Assembly (NCBI GenBank): GCA_029844215.1
Contig: CM056724.1
Location: 2,226,307-2,290,306 of the forward strand
Source: Przewalskia tangutica
Lineage: Eukaryota > Streptophyta > Magnoliopsida > Solanales > Solanaceae
Length of the DNA stretch: 64,000 nt
Reading direction: 5' to 3'
In this document: one piece after another, positions 46,039 to 57,410 of the stretch
Layout: each line of letters begins with the position of its first letter
How positions within the stretch are numbered: position 1 is the stretch's first letter
Translations under genes and position numbers: made by a program
The notes under the pieces: generated by a model
The model's input: the letters and a program-made list of their open reading frames with translations, nothing else
Told to the model about the DNA's origin: nothing
Database searches by the model: none

Positions 46039-47168
46039 ATGCCACCACCCAATGTCCCCAGTCACCAAATGGAAACTCGTGCCAAACACGGAATTTTCAA
46101 ACCTAAAGTTCAGTTTAACCTGTCTGTCCAAACCATTTCTCCACTCCCAAAGAACCCCAAATTGACCAAACTTGACCCTAATTGGAATGTAGCCATGTTT
46201 GAGGAATATAATGCTTTAACTAAGCAGCATACTTGGGATCTTGTCCCTAGACCAGAGGGGGTGAATGTGATAAGATGCTTGTGGCTTTTTCATCAAAATT
46301 CAGAGATAGCGGTGTTTTGGAACGCTATAAGGCTAGACTTGTGGCAAATGACACTAATCAGCTGGAGGACATTGACTGTGGTGATACCTTTAGCCCGGTT
46401 GTTAAACCGGCTACGATTCGTACTGTTCTTAGCATTGCTATGGGTAAGAAGTAGCTGATTCATCAGCTAGATGTCAAGATTGCATTTCTTCATGGGGATT
46501 TGAAAAAACTGTATACATGCATCAGCCACCTGGTTTTGTTCATCCGGTTGTTCCTCATTATGTCTGTCGTCTCAGGAAGTCACTCCATGGTCTAAAGCAG
46601 GCACCTCGTGCTTGGTATAACCGGCTTTCCATGTATATTATGCAGATTGGGTTTATTTGCAGTAGGTGTGACACCTCTATGTTCATTTTTCATCATGGTA
46701 GTGACATCGCTTACTTGTTATTATATTTTGATGACATTGTTCTCACTGCCTCATCCGATAAGTTGAAAAATGACATTATTGCTCTTCTCAAAAATGAATT
46801 TGCTATGATTGATTTGGACAAGCTGAGTTACTTCTTGGGTATATCAGTCACTAGATCTGCAGATACTATGTTCCTGAGTCATCGTAAGTATGCAGAAGAA
46901 ATTGTGTTCAGAGCTAAGATGTCGAATTGCAAGGCTATGCCTACTCATGATTGATTCGAAATCCAAGCTCAGTGCTTCTGAGGGTGATCCAGTGTCTGAT
47001 CCTACTCTCTATCGAAGTCTTGCATGCGCTCTTCAATAACTCACTTTCACTAGGCCCGAAATTGCATATGTCGTCCAGCAGGTATCTGTTCATGCATGCT
47101 CCGAGGGAACTCAATTTTGCTGCTCTTAAGCGTATTATCATATACATTAAGGGCATTCTTGACTATGG
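46039..47168 (+). pseudogene. Copia RT, plus arm, RNase H missing
   Basis: 46,039-46,458 reads MPPPNVPSHQMETRAKHGIF and ALTKQHTWDLVPRPEGVNV, the start of the RT region. 46,517-46,954 reads MHQPPGFVHPVVPHYVCRL, GLKQAPRAWYNRL and the catalytic box LLLYFDDIVLTASS (YFDD in place of the YIDD of the other arm). A shifted frame to about 47,160 covers the end of RT. The arm stops near 47,168 before any RNase H sequence, where it meets the minus-oriented leader. Premature stops (for example after GKK near 46,453) show decay. Confidence 0.8.
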
Positions 47169-47194
47169 AAATTTCTACTGTTTTTGGGATGTTA

Positions 47195-47207
47195 GGCTCT
47201 GATACCA
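47195..47207 (-). promoter_or_regulatory. Primer-binding site, initiator tRNA-Met
   Basis: The minus strand reads TGGTATCAGAGCC directly after the LTR end TCTTACA. This is the standard copia primer site complementary to initiator tRNA-Met, and it sets the orientation of the outer element. Confidence 0.85.
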
Positions 47208-47373
47208 TGTAAGATGTTGGAATAATTTCCCTTAGAGATTTCTTTCATTAATCACAGTATATATAGTTGTACAAATGTGATTCTTAATACAGTAAGAATC
47301 CTAAGTTATCTTAAATACATGATACTAATAAATACAATATATACTGTGAATATTTGAAGAATATTCGCTAACA
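47208..47373 (-). mobile_element. 5' LTR of the copia element
   Basis: 166 bp, TGTAAGATGTTGG..TCGCTAACA on the plus strand, in the same orientation as the LTR at 35,915. CAAAC follows. Confidence 0.85.
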
Positions 47374-47664
47374 CAAACCTCAACTAACTATCTTTGTTTT
47401 TTTGTTTCAGTCGGTACACCCAAATTAATAATTTGAATTTGAAACATTCCTTACTAGAATTTTTTCCATCATCTAACTATATTAGTGACATAAAAAAGTA
47501 TCGAACAAAAAATCAGCAATTAAGATGATGAATATTTAGAAAAAACGCATGTATTTCATAGAAATTTTTGAACCCTCTCTCTATCACACATCCCAACTTT
47601 GTTTTTCAAATAAAAATAAATAGTAGTGCATCATGTAAAAGTATTAACCAATAAATTAAACACA
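47374..47664. other. ALMT 3' flank
   Basis: It begins with the CAAAC duplication. AT-rich; from 47,580 it is homologous to 35,340 onward. No separate gene is seen. Confidence 0.5.
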
Positions 47665-50600
47665 TCACAATTTCATATTTTGCTCATTAATAGTAACAAC
47701 ATGATCATTGGAAGAACAAGCATGGACTTTTCTGCTTCCTTGTGTTGTTTCCCCTTCAATATTATTATTGGACTCTATTTTCTCCACCACCTTTTTATTA
47801 ATTTCTTTATTTTTGCTGCTCTTAAAATGAGCTAATGAAGCAAGCTCAGTAACCCCTTGTCCAATTTCTTCAACACACATGACAATATCTGTTAAAATTG
47901 ATGCAATTGTAGCCACTGAAATCACTTCTAGTAGGTTAATTTCTTCCCAATTAATGCCTGATTTGAGAAGTGAATTTAGGTTCTTGGCTGAATTTTTGGC
48001 ATTTTTGACATGTTCATCAGCTGATAATGGCAAATTCATTTTCCACACAGCTTGTGATAGTTCTTTTAGTGCTTTGCCACATTCTATGCTCATTGTCATT
48101 GATGTTTCTTTGATCATTTCCTTGATCTCTTCTGGTGCCTGAAATAAGAAAGAGTACGAGTTCTACGCACCAACGGTATAAAAAAATAGGTGTAAGACGA
48201 TCAAGTGAAATCACTTATAAGGCAATTATATGATAAGTATTAATTGGTAAAAATGATATAGTATGGGAATTTTTTATACTATTAATCAGTATATTTAACT
48301 TAAATTTAAATCGAAGCATTGTAGAGTTTAATTAAGTATTATGCATTGACGACATTAAAATATTATGTACGTTATTGAAAAATCTCTAAACCATCCACCC
48401 AAAAGTGGTTTCCTTATATGGTGAAAGATTAATTGGTAATTTGATAAAAATGATAATGAATCGGCTATAATATGTTAAACTAGACTGGTAGGGTAAAGAA
48501 AAAGTTTTATATTGTTAATATATATAGCTTAAATCCTTCAAAAGAAGGATAAATAAATAACTATGATAAGCAATTTCTGATAACTTGATAAATCTATTTT
48601 CAAAATGTTGAATATCTAGAATGAGATAAATTCAAGATATTTAATTTGATTTTGTTTAAAACAACTAGAACTAGACTATCTAAAATTTAGAGCAAGATCA
48701 CTTTTATGTATCTAGAACTAGAATAGCTAAAGAAAATCTTTACTTTAAGAAGTTATTACTAGTTAATTACTTTGATTTCAGAGTTGATAGAGCCATTGAG
48801 TGCATCAATCCTGCATGCACATTGCCTAATGAGACCTCCAATTTTCAAATATTGTTTCCATGGATGTCTATATTTAAATTGTCCATGGCCTGGCTCCCAT
48901 CTTGCAAAATTAGCCTGAAAAATATAAGATAAAATAATTGAGTTTCTATCAATAATATTACTGATACTTGTTCAGGAAAATGAATAAGAATTACATACCA
49001 AAGTTTCTTCACTATTCTTTGAATTGAGAACACTTTTGTATTCCAATAAGGATTTTTTAACATTTTTTGATTCTTCAATCTCTGATTTAAAAATCTCATC
49101 TCCAAATCCTGCAATTGTCATCAGGACGTTTCTTTCAAAAGTAATTCCTAGTATGTCTACCAGATACGTTTCATAGGCAAACAGGAGAGATACAAATTTT
49201 ACTTTTATGCAAGTAATAGTTCATTGAGCAATCACCACGACTTATAGTTCAGTGGTATCAGTAAAGTAGAATTTAATATTTACCTTGTAAGAACTTGCCA
49301 AGCTTCTCCATATTTTCTGCCACTAACTTGTGTAGATCTTCACCAGCCCACACAGGGCAAACAAATATTGAGACAATAACACAAACAGATGCACCAATGA
49401 GTATTGTGGACAATCTTTTATGTGCCATGTCCACTATTTCATCCACTCTAAAACCAGATATTGAGACCAAACAAAATGTTAATATGAAAATCAACATCCC
49501 ATAATCATATCTGGCCTTCACTTGAGGAAAGAATCTTATGAAAGTTGATACAAATGCTGCATGCAAAAGAAGGATGAAATTGACATGTTAGTGAGAATTC
49601 TTGGAAACATACCTACAAAAAAATAACGATTTTTATCGTTAAATAGCTAAATTCTGTCGTTAATGCTATTTACCGACAGATTGTCAAAAAACATGTTATG
49701 TACTACAGGCTAATAAACGACGAATTTTGTAGCTAATTCCTATTTTTTGGCAGTGCAAGTCAAATGCTACATATCATGTTGATGAGAATTCTTTTGAACC
49801 ATCACTACCAAAAAAATAGAAATTAGCGCCAGACGACTTAAACAACAAACATCTGTTTGTTAATGTTGTTTGACAACATATTATCAAAATATCATGTTAA
49901 TACGAGTTATTTAGCTACATGTTAGAGATTTATGTTGTAGTTAATTTCTATTTTCTTTGTAGTGCATGGTGATAAATATGAATAGTTAGATAGGCTAAAA
50001 AAGTAGTGAAAAATAAGCAAATATATACCTTGTAGAAAGACAAATAGACCAAGAAGTATTGGCTCCACAACTTTACCAGTTGCACTAGCCAAATAATGTG
50101 CACCAACCCCTAGTGCACCAGCTAGCAAGGTTGCCATTCCCCTATTTAATCCTTTTCCAAGTGTTGCACCTGAAAAAGTAAATAAAATTAGTTACTAATT
50201 AATGATTATCCTTTCACTAATTTTTTTAATTTTCATATGTCAAAAATATCATGGGTCACATTAACCGACACTAACGACAAATAACTTTCGTTGCTAATCC
50301 TATTTGACGACTGATCAGCGATGAATTTTGCAGCTAACTCTTGTAAGACCAGAAGTTCAAAGAGTATAACATGTATAGTCAAATACGATCATATAAAATG
50401 AAATATAAGGTGTACAAAAATGTACCAACAGAAAACTCGAAGACGACAACAACAGTCATAATAGCCCACATTGATGAAACACCAAAACTATTGTAAAGGG
50501 GTTGAAAATAGTAGAACAATGAAACCAAAGTTAGTGCCAATCCAACTTTAAGTGAATGAATCACTCTTCTTGGATCATCTTTGCCAATTTTCTTAAATTG

Positions 50601-50714
50601 CTTAGCAATTTCAACAACCTTAGCAAATAATTTTTCAGGCATGGACTTGAACCACAACAATTTATTGGTGAAAAAATTACAAGGCTTCTCATTGTTCATA
50701 GAAGAAATCTCCAT
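47665..50714 (-). CDS. Aluminium-activated malate transporter (ALMT), six exons
   Basis: Exons on the minus strand: 50,426-50,714, 50,029-50,169, 49,284-49,556, 48,999-49,108, 48,771-48,914 and 47,665-48,138, all with GT..AG introns, giving 476 codons and a stop without frame breaks. The N-terminal half has the ALMT signature KDDPRRVIHSLKVGLALTLV followed by FGVSSMWAIMTVVVVFEFSV, ATLGKGLNRG, and hydrophobic segments typical of the five to seven membrane helices (roughly residues 50-205). WEPGHGQFKYRHPWKQY, the conserved post-membrane motif, lies near residue 285. The hydrophilic C-terminal half (about residues 220-476) is presumably cytosolic. ALMT proteins are plant anion channels that export malate or other anions across the plasma membrane or tonoplast. 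Length and motifs are normal; which ALMT clade, and so which membrane, cannot be told here. A TATAAATA box lies about 120 bp upstream. Confidence 0.92.
49613..49755. mobile_element. CACTA-type MITE in ALMT intron 2
   Basis: CTACAAAAAAATAACG at the left and CTATTTTTTGGCAGTG at the right are imperfect inverted ends. The body (GTCGTTAATGCTATTTACCGAC, one base over the usual motif) matches the family at 9,480 and 49,803. The left end has lost its CA. Confidence 0.65.
49803..49964. mobile_element. CACTA-type MITE with TSD in ALMT intron 2
   Basis: CACTACCAAAAAAATAGAAA at the left and its near complement TTTCTATTTTCTTTGTAGTG at the right form the terminal repeats. CAT precedes and follows (49,800-49,802 and 49,965-49,967), the 3-bp duplication expected of CACTA transposition. 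162 bp, no coding capacity. Confidence 0.85.
50255..50345. mobile_element. MITE remnant in ALMT intron 1
   Basis: CGACACTAACGACAAATAACT, ATTTGACGACTGATCAGCGA and ATTTTGCAGCTAACTCTTGTA follow the order of the MITE body at 49,660-49,740. Both termini are gone. Confidence 0.45.
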
Positions 50715-50834
50715 AGTTTTAAAAAATTGGATCTAAATTTGCAAATAAATCCAAAAATAGAAGGTGAGAGACAAGAAAAAGACAAACAAATATGTTTATG
50801 GGATTGCTAAGACATGTTGTGTCTGATGGCCTCA

Positions 50835-50842
50835 TATTTATA
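50835..50842 (-). promoter_or_regulatory. TATA box of the ALMT gene
   Basis: TATAAATA on the minus strand, 121-128 bases upstream of the ATG at 50,714. This is a normal distance for a plant promoter with a short leader. Confidence 0.6.
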
Positions 50843-51007
50843 AGAAGAGAGGAATAAGGAATAATAGATGGTGAGAAAACAAGAAAATATTTTAAAAATT
50901 TGTAAAATGTTTTTTTTTTTTTTTTGTAAAGTGAATATGTTGTGGTGCTACTTTTGGTACGATGGAAGTACAAGGAAATTGCATAAAAAAAGAGAGGTTG
51001 AAAAATG

Positions 51008-51030
51008 ATGCATTTGTGTGTGTGTGTGTT
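51008..51030. repeat. GT dinucleotide tract
   Basis: TTTGTGTGTGTGTGTGTTTT, about 300 bp upstream of the ALMT start. Confidence 0.8.
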
Positions 51031-52977
51031 TTTTAATTATCCATCTGTTATCCACATTGAGCCTAACGGGTAAAAGTAAAAGTCATACAGTTGTTTTTAG
51101 AACAGGGAAACCCATTTTTTGGGATCTTTCCAAGAACTTGACAAAATTGGAATAGGTTGGCCATATAGCATCTATTTTTTTGGATTTCTCGCCCAGCGTT
51201 CAATATCCGTTTGGGGTCTGATTAATTCGGATATGTGCCGAGAAGTTTCACTTTGTGTTGAAATGTTCCGTACAAAGAGGATTTTAGCTCGAATTCGAAA
51301 TTTCTGGTTAAAGATGGAGGGATACTTACCAGAGGCGGAATTAGAAATTTTAGTTACATGCTGGACCATAATTCATTTTGCTTACTCAAATTTGAATATA
51401 TTATTTATACATATCAAATGACTTTTTTATAAATCAAATATAAAGTTTAAGCTAAAATTACTAAATTCTGCCAAATTGATAGTTATAACATATCATGGCT
51501 CTGATCAGATACTTACCACTCGATCTAAACTTTGGTACTAGTCTCATAGCAATATTAGTTGTGATGATTGTACTATAATCAAGTTGATAGCTTCTTCTTT
51601 TTCTAAGTGTTTTCATGAACTGTTATGCATTTGATAGATACAATCTTGAGAAATATTTTTCAGACACGGTATACGTGGCTTTAAAGTTTAGTTGGAATAG
51701 TTGGATTTTCCCCTAGTTTTTGGATATTTGACGGTTCATATAGTGGTGGCTGACTAGTTATTGACTTGAAATTTAATCCAAAAAGGAAAGGTAAAAAAAT
51801 TTGAGACTATTTTGGGAAGTTACATATCTCTCGATAGCCAAAATGTATAAGATATATCTTGAAGAATCAAAAAGAGCACTCATGAATTTTGTTGTCACAA
51901 ATGCACTACTATTTAGGACACACAAAAAGCTAGAGAAAACAATATTAAGATGGACACAATAGTTATTGATATTTTGCCCAGTTAGATCTCTATACTATGG
52001 GATATTTAATTTTTGCCTATAGGATGAAACATGTTACCCGACCTAGTTTATACATAGCGTTTGCAGAATAATAAAGAACAGTAAAGGAAGAACACAAGAC
52101 TTTTATGTGAAAACCACCCGGCTCACAAGGATAGAAAAAACCACGACATACACATCTGTAGGATTTATCCCCAATTCCATTATAAAATGAGCTTCTGCAA
52201 AGTTAAGTTTACAAACTTTGTAACCTAGGAATTATAAACTTTAATTCTTATTTCACTAATCTATCCAAACTAGTAAGCAACCTTCAAGTTGAACTCCAAC
52301 TTGAAGTTGAATTTGACTAACTATTATACCTATTACAATTGCTTCTAGGAAAGCGGATAAAGGTACAACTCGATGAACACACCTAATACAAGAATCTAGA
52401 CTTAAGAACTAAAAAATATTATTCAGTAGAACAACTCCTTCAATCTTCTTTGTAGTATTAGGATCGCTACTCCGGAATCAGAACTCTCTCAGTTATGTTT
52501 GGCTGGTTTGCTCAAGTTTCTGATTTTCTTTCTTTGTGAGTGCATAACTTTCTTCATGACAAGACTTGATATTTATAGTTTTTGTCTTCAACAACGCGGC
52601 TGACCTAAACCCTACATGATACGACCCATCATGATAGAATAAGGTTTGAGTTGGTTTAGGATTCTTACACCATCACGGATCTTTAGTTTTCTTGTAGGAC
52701 TCTAAAAAATCTTGATAAGTATGGTACGAAATCTTGTCATCTTGTATGCCAAGTTTTTTCCATAAAAACACAAATCCTACTCTTGGTAGGCCTCTGAGAA
52801 AGAACGTGTTCTTGGACCTTGTTCATTTCACCCCGCTCTGAGCCTAATTTGATCAGCTTTGTATTGTATATGCTCTTTGATAGATCAAGTTCGGTTCATT
52901 CACCTTGTGCATTCTCTTTGTCAATCTTTAAAATTAACATTTGTCATTCTGGCTAATGCCAACCGTTATGATAAGGC
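51031..52977. other. Intergenic, nothing recognised
   Basis: No frame resembles a known protein on either strand. Near 52,080 the phrase GGAAGAACACAAGACTTTTA..GTGAAAACCACCCGGCTC has the look of a dispersed retroelement LTR, but no ends were found. The last bases before 52,978 (AAGGC) should be the left TSD of the following element. Confidence 0.5.
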
Positions 52978-54245
52978 TGTTGACACCCAATTTTGACCCT
53001 CCCGTCCAGTCATTAACTATAAAATTACACTAATTTTCAACAATAATTTTAATAATTTTAAAATAATAAAATGCAGCAATAAAACATTAATACAGACATA
53101 AATAAACAATTTAATAATGACACCGCTTCTTACGTAGAGTATTAAGCACTTAGAGTCCCGCGCCCGCATTAATTAATTTTAAGCCATGTCATAATTCTTA
53201 ATTAATAATAAATACATAAAATAAATAATTTAGCAATGACGTCGTGTCAAGTAGCATAGCCGCATTTATTAATACGCAAGAGAATTTCATAACCATTTGC
53301 AATTTAAAATCAATTTTAATCTAATACATGCATTTAATAGCGTCGCATTTATAAAAGCTTTAAACAATTCTTAAATATCATACTTGCATTTAGCATTTAA
53401 ATAATTTAATCTAAACTCAATTCAATTTTAATTTAACTTCGCAATAATGCACAATAATAAGATTTTAAATGGCACACCCGCATTTATAACAATTAAATTA
53501 ATAAAACACCTAATTAATTTAAGCACAATTTATTAATACCTATTTAAACAATTTACCCCTAATTAAATAATTAAACACTACCTAATTAAACTAACTACCT
53601 TAACCCATTTCTACCCAAATTTCATTATTCCCTAACCCGCGACCAGACCACCAGCCTTTCTCCGCCCAAACCCGCGACCAAGCCCACACGCACTCTTATT
53701 TCCTATTCTCTACCCCCAGCACCTTCATTTCCTCACCATCATCATCTTCAACAAACCCACAACCCGCACTCACCTTCCACGGCCCAACACCCACGCCCAA
53801 CGCCCATCCGCCTCTTTATCTTTCCGCCCAGCCCAAGCCCTCAAACGTTTAACCCACAGCCCCCATCGTCCCTAACAGCAACATCCCTAAAAGAAACGAG
53901 AAGAACCCTAAAAGTTTCCATCGCCGCACCTCCCTCGCCGAGATTCTCGCCTGAGAATCCGGCGACCCTCTTCCTTACCCATGTATACACAGCCAGCACA
54001 CCCTTACCATCTCCAAGAACCGCGAATCTGCCAGATTCCCTCAAATCTCCCAAAATCATTTTCAAACTTACCATAACAAGAACAGTACAAAAATAGCCCA
54101 CAAATCCTTAACAAATCAGTACGAATCAGTCCAAAATCGTCATAAATACCTTCCCTAAATCGAAACCTAAATCAGGGCTATTATGGTAGGAGATACCCAA
54201 AATCAGCCTTTAAGGTTTACCAATTTCAGAACACGATGGAGGGGC

Positions 54246-54253
54246 TATAAATA
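54246..54253 (+). promoter_or_regulatory. LTR TATA box
   Basis: GGGGCTATAAATACAGAAGC is repeated in the 3' LTR at 63,821-63,840, and related LTRs carry GGGGCTATAAAAA (22,431) or a TATATAA variant at the same place. It is the probable pol II promoter of the element. Confidence 0.7.
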
Positions 54254-54411
54254 CAGAAGCTTTCTTTACCATGCAGAGGCAGAAACAGGGAGGGGAAAAC
54301 AGAAAAAGAACAAGAACAAAACGAAAACTCTTTATTTTTTGCACAGCCTAGCAAAATCGTCTAAGTTCTGTTTCCTGTTTCAAAGCCGCATCACAATCAA
54401 ACATCGAGTGG

Positions 54412-54459
54412 ATCGACGACTTGGTAAGCTGCCTCGATTCGCTGCCCGGAGAAGGTAAA
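54412..54459 (+). promoter_or_regulatory. Conserved GC-rich LTR island with splice-donor-like end
   Basis: GATCGACGACTTGGTAAGCTG followed by CGCTGCCCGGAGAAGGTAAA. The equivalents at 22,745, 24,712 and (reversed) 43,983 and 28,136 are the best-conserved part of the otherwise variable LTRs. AG|GTAAA fits a plant 5' splice site, about 200 bp after the TATA box. Confidence 0.5.
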
Positions 54460-57390
54460 TTATCACCCTTTTTGTCTTATATTTCGTTTGGTACTAGTGT
54501 GTGTGAAAAGCGTATTGTATGACTAATTCTGCCCAAATTAAATGAATACCAATGTTCGTTTATACTCGCTAAAATTGATGAGTGTGTTTAGTTATTAATT
54601 GTTGTCGCTGTTTTCTAGCTGATGTACATTCTCTGTTTAGTGTAGGTTTTATGAGAATATGATCAGTTTCTAAAAAAAAAAATGTTATCCTGCTTGGCAT
54701 AATTCCAAATACCCATTTGTGGATCGATTCACGATTACTGGAAGATGGTCGCATAAATAATCAAGGCCCCGAAAATGATCAGTCGTAGTGTTATGCTTAA
54801 AATGACATGTCTCGACACTAGTTTTAGGTGAAGAGGTTTGAACTTTCAACTATGGCATATAGAATCACATTTGACCCCTGTTTGTTTAAACGTGTAGTGT
54901 TTCGGCTGTTTTGGCTAAAATATGTGGTATGAAGGTGAAGTCTATAAATCTTAAATGCCCTTTCGATGTATTTTTACTGCCATGCCTCTATACGATGTCC
55001 TGAGGGCATATTAGGTTGGCTTGGGCTTGGTACCTGAATATTCTACTTCCAGTATTTGTTTGATTCATCTTTATGACAACCATGGGTTCATTATCTTAGG
55101 ATTTGAACCTAATCTGGGTCTAAGTGACTGTTAAGACTTGTTAACTTAAATACTTGCGTCGTGGCGAATTTGCTACTCGTGTCAATATTTCTTGTTTAGT
55201 TTCTAATCCGTATGTGTCTGCCTTAAAACCATAAAATGACAACATGTTTAGCATTATGTAAAACTAAAACTATGTCTGTAAGGGTATTTGAATAGTATTG
55301 CATAGGTACCTTCACCGGTCTACATGTTAATGCGTGGTTGTTCAGAATAGCCAGTAAATCTGTTTCGCTAAACTAAAGGAATCTGTGCATATTATGTACT
55401 TTGGTGGAATCTGGTCTAAATCATGTTAAAGCGAAGCCCTCCGTGTGGATTCGCCTCTGTTGATATAAGCTTTGATCGCATAATTCAGCGAGTTAATTAA
55501 GTGATAGGGGGGGCGGATTTCAGTTAGTCATGAATGTGTAGAATAGATTTGGGTAAGATGACTTTCGTATTTGTCGAATCGATCACGATATCTCTTGTAT
55601 ACTATCTCGAATTCCTTCAACTCACCGATCTTAATATTTGTCTCTGAACATTTCATACGGCGGATATCTGTGTGTATATTCAACGCCTAATGCATATCGC
55701 CTCCTATGTGTTCAGGATTTCATGAATCTGTAACCGACTTAGTACTTTACTTCAAGTATGTTGTTGATTCTCTACGAACTAGTAAACTCGCCTGTATGTT
55801 TGTCATAAGTCTTCTATAGAGAAAACCTGAACATGTCACACTGGGCCGCTTTCTCATCCGAGCCTGATCATTCTCTACATGTATTGATGGTTTGTTTCTC
55901 TCTGGTTTGCTGCTATGTATATGATACACTATTCCATCTCAGTTTCACCCCTCATCCGAGTATGTGTTACTTGTGCGTCAGAGCTAAAACATGTCCCATA
56001 CAGGATGCTATCTCTGTTAGATAAATTGTTGTGTGTATCGTCTGTTTTACATGTTTCTTATTCGTGTTCAGAAGGCCAAAACTGCCCACTGCTGACAATT
56101 CCCTTTTTGGGCCTTTGTTGGTTTGGGCTTGTTAGTTCATATTTTGACCAATATTTAAAATGGAACCATATACATGCTTGAATTATATGATTATTTATCT
56201 ATTCTTTGGGATATATACTAATCCTTATCTTCTTTTATTTTACATGAAATGCATCGGAGCAAAATGAAGAGTCTCACGGCGAGACTCATCACGAGCTACT
56301 TCAAATGGCAACCCGCGTCTACGCACATTCATCCGCATTCTCGCTTCAGAAATTCCCTAAACAAAATAGTACAAGATGACGTCGTCATCCATCTCAACTC
56401 CTCCTACTCGTTAAATCTCGTTGCCTCATTTTATGTCTTTATTTGTTATTGCAATTTTATTATCTTAATATTGTAATTAATATGATACATGACTCTATTA
56501 GTCGTCGAATAAATTGGGAGGGTAGTTTAAAATATAAATCCACTTTATTATTTGTTTTAGGTTCAACACATAGGTCTAGATTAAAAAAAAAAAAAAACCA
56601 TTTAACCACTCTTTATTTATATTTCATGTGATTAAGACTACTTTTACTAAATCCATAACAAAAGAAATAATTTTTCTCACTCGTTATTAACATTACATAA
56701 TTTATCATTTTCCTATTATCAATAAGCATTTTAGATATCGGGACATATATATTTATTAGTTAAAAAAATCAATTTTTGCAAATATAAGTACTGCTTTCAA
56801 TAAATCAATCTTATACTTTTATAAACCATGTCTACCTTATGTTTATTTTGTCCAAACTCGACTTTTGAGTTACATTTCACACTATTGCAATACGATATGT
56901 ATTTTTAAACTTTACATAAACAAATCTTACAACTCCCTTAGGTTTGTCAAAAATACATTTTTTATATACTTGCAATATCTTTTGACTTAAATATCTCTAA
57001 ACATGCATTTTTTTAACATAATAATTACCCTAGGTTTGAACGGACAACCGCAAGTTAGCGGATCCTTTAGGGTGCCTAACCCCTTCCCTTTAGGATAATA
57101 AAGAACCCTTACCTAGAATCTCATTAAGTTTAGCAGACCATTAAAATGGAGTTAATGTTTTACTTTAAACTAGTTAAACATTTAGGTGTCCTAATTCACC
57201 CAAATTAATTAGGTGGCGACTCCGCGAACCCTTAGCATTTTTAAACACCTTTTTAACACCTTAGCAACCCTTTTAAATTTTAGTATTCTTTTAACATTTA
57301 ACACTTTTATTTATTTTCTAACACTTTTTATTTAAGCAGGGTTCGCTAGAATCCCGTTTTCGACTCCGGTCTAAAATGGGGTGTTACAGA

Positions 57391-57410
57391 TGGCGACTCC
57401 ACTGGGGACT
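57391..57410 (+). promoter_or_regulatory. Primer-binding site, tRNA-Arg
   Basis: TGGCGACTCCACTGGGGACT begins two bases after the LTR end and is complementary to the 3' end of plant tRNA-Arg, the primer known for Ogre elements. Confidence 0.9.

Larger units (their letters stand above)
35915..47373 (-). mobile_element. Ty1/copia element with inverted-duplicated interior
   Basis: Two 165/166-bp LTRs in the same orientation (35,915-36,079 and 47,208-47,373) are flanked by CAAAC at 35,910-35,914 and 47,374-47,378. A minus-strand initiator-Met primer site TGGTATCAGAGCC (47,195-47,207) adjoins the right LTR, so the right LTR is the 5' one. Inside, the left part (36,142-40,133) carries RNase H, RT, integrase, protease and partial gag on the minus strand. 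The right part (40,134-47,190) carries gag, pre-integrase, integrase and RT on the plus strand, followed by only about 25 bp of normal leader. Excluding the solo LTR insert it is about 7.9 kb. It therefore looks like one integrated molecule containing two opposed, diverged copies of the family. Confidence 0.8.
52978..57388 (+). mobile_element. 5' LTR (4,411 bp)
   Basis: From TGTTGACACCCAATTTTGAC to GGGGTGTTACA. It contains a TATAAATA box (54,246-54,253), a GC-rich island with CCCGGAGAAGGTAAA (about 54,412-54,459), the GAGTCTC..GAGACTC hairpin (56,269-56,287), and AATAAA (57,097-57,102) within GGATAATAAAGAACCC. It also carries a copy of the first 12 bases of the primer site at 57,214. Minus-strand frames such as 53,841-54,101 are not conserved in related LTRs and are dismissed. 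Confidence 0.85.

Noticed and set aside
53841..54101. Minus-strand frame of 86 codons in the LTR (also 63,314-63,681)
   Set aside because: The matching 3' LTR has frameshifts in it and other LTRs lack it; no protein similarity is recognised.
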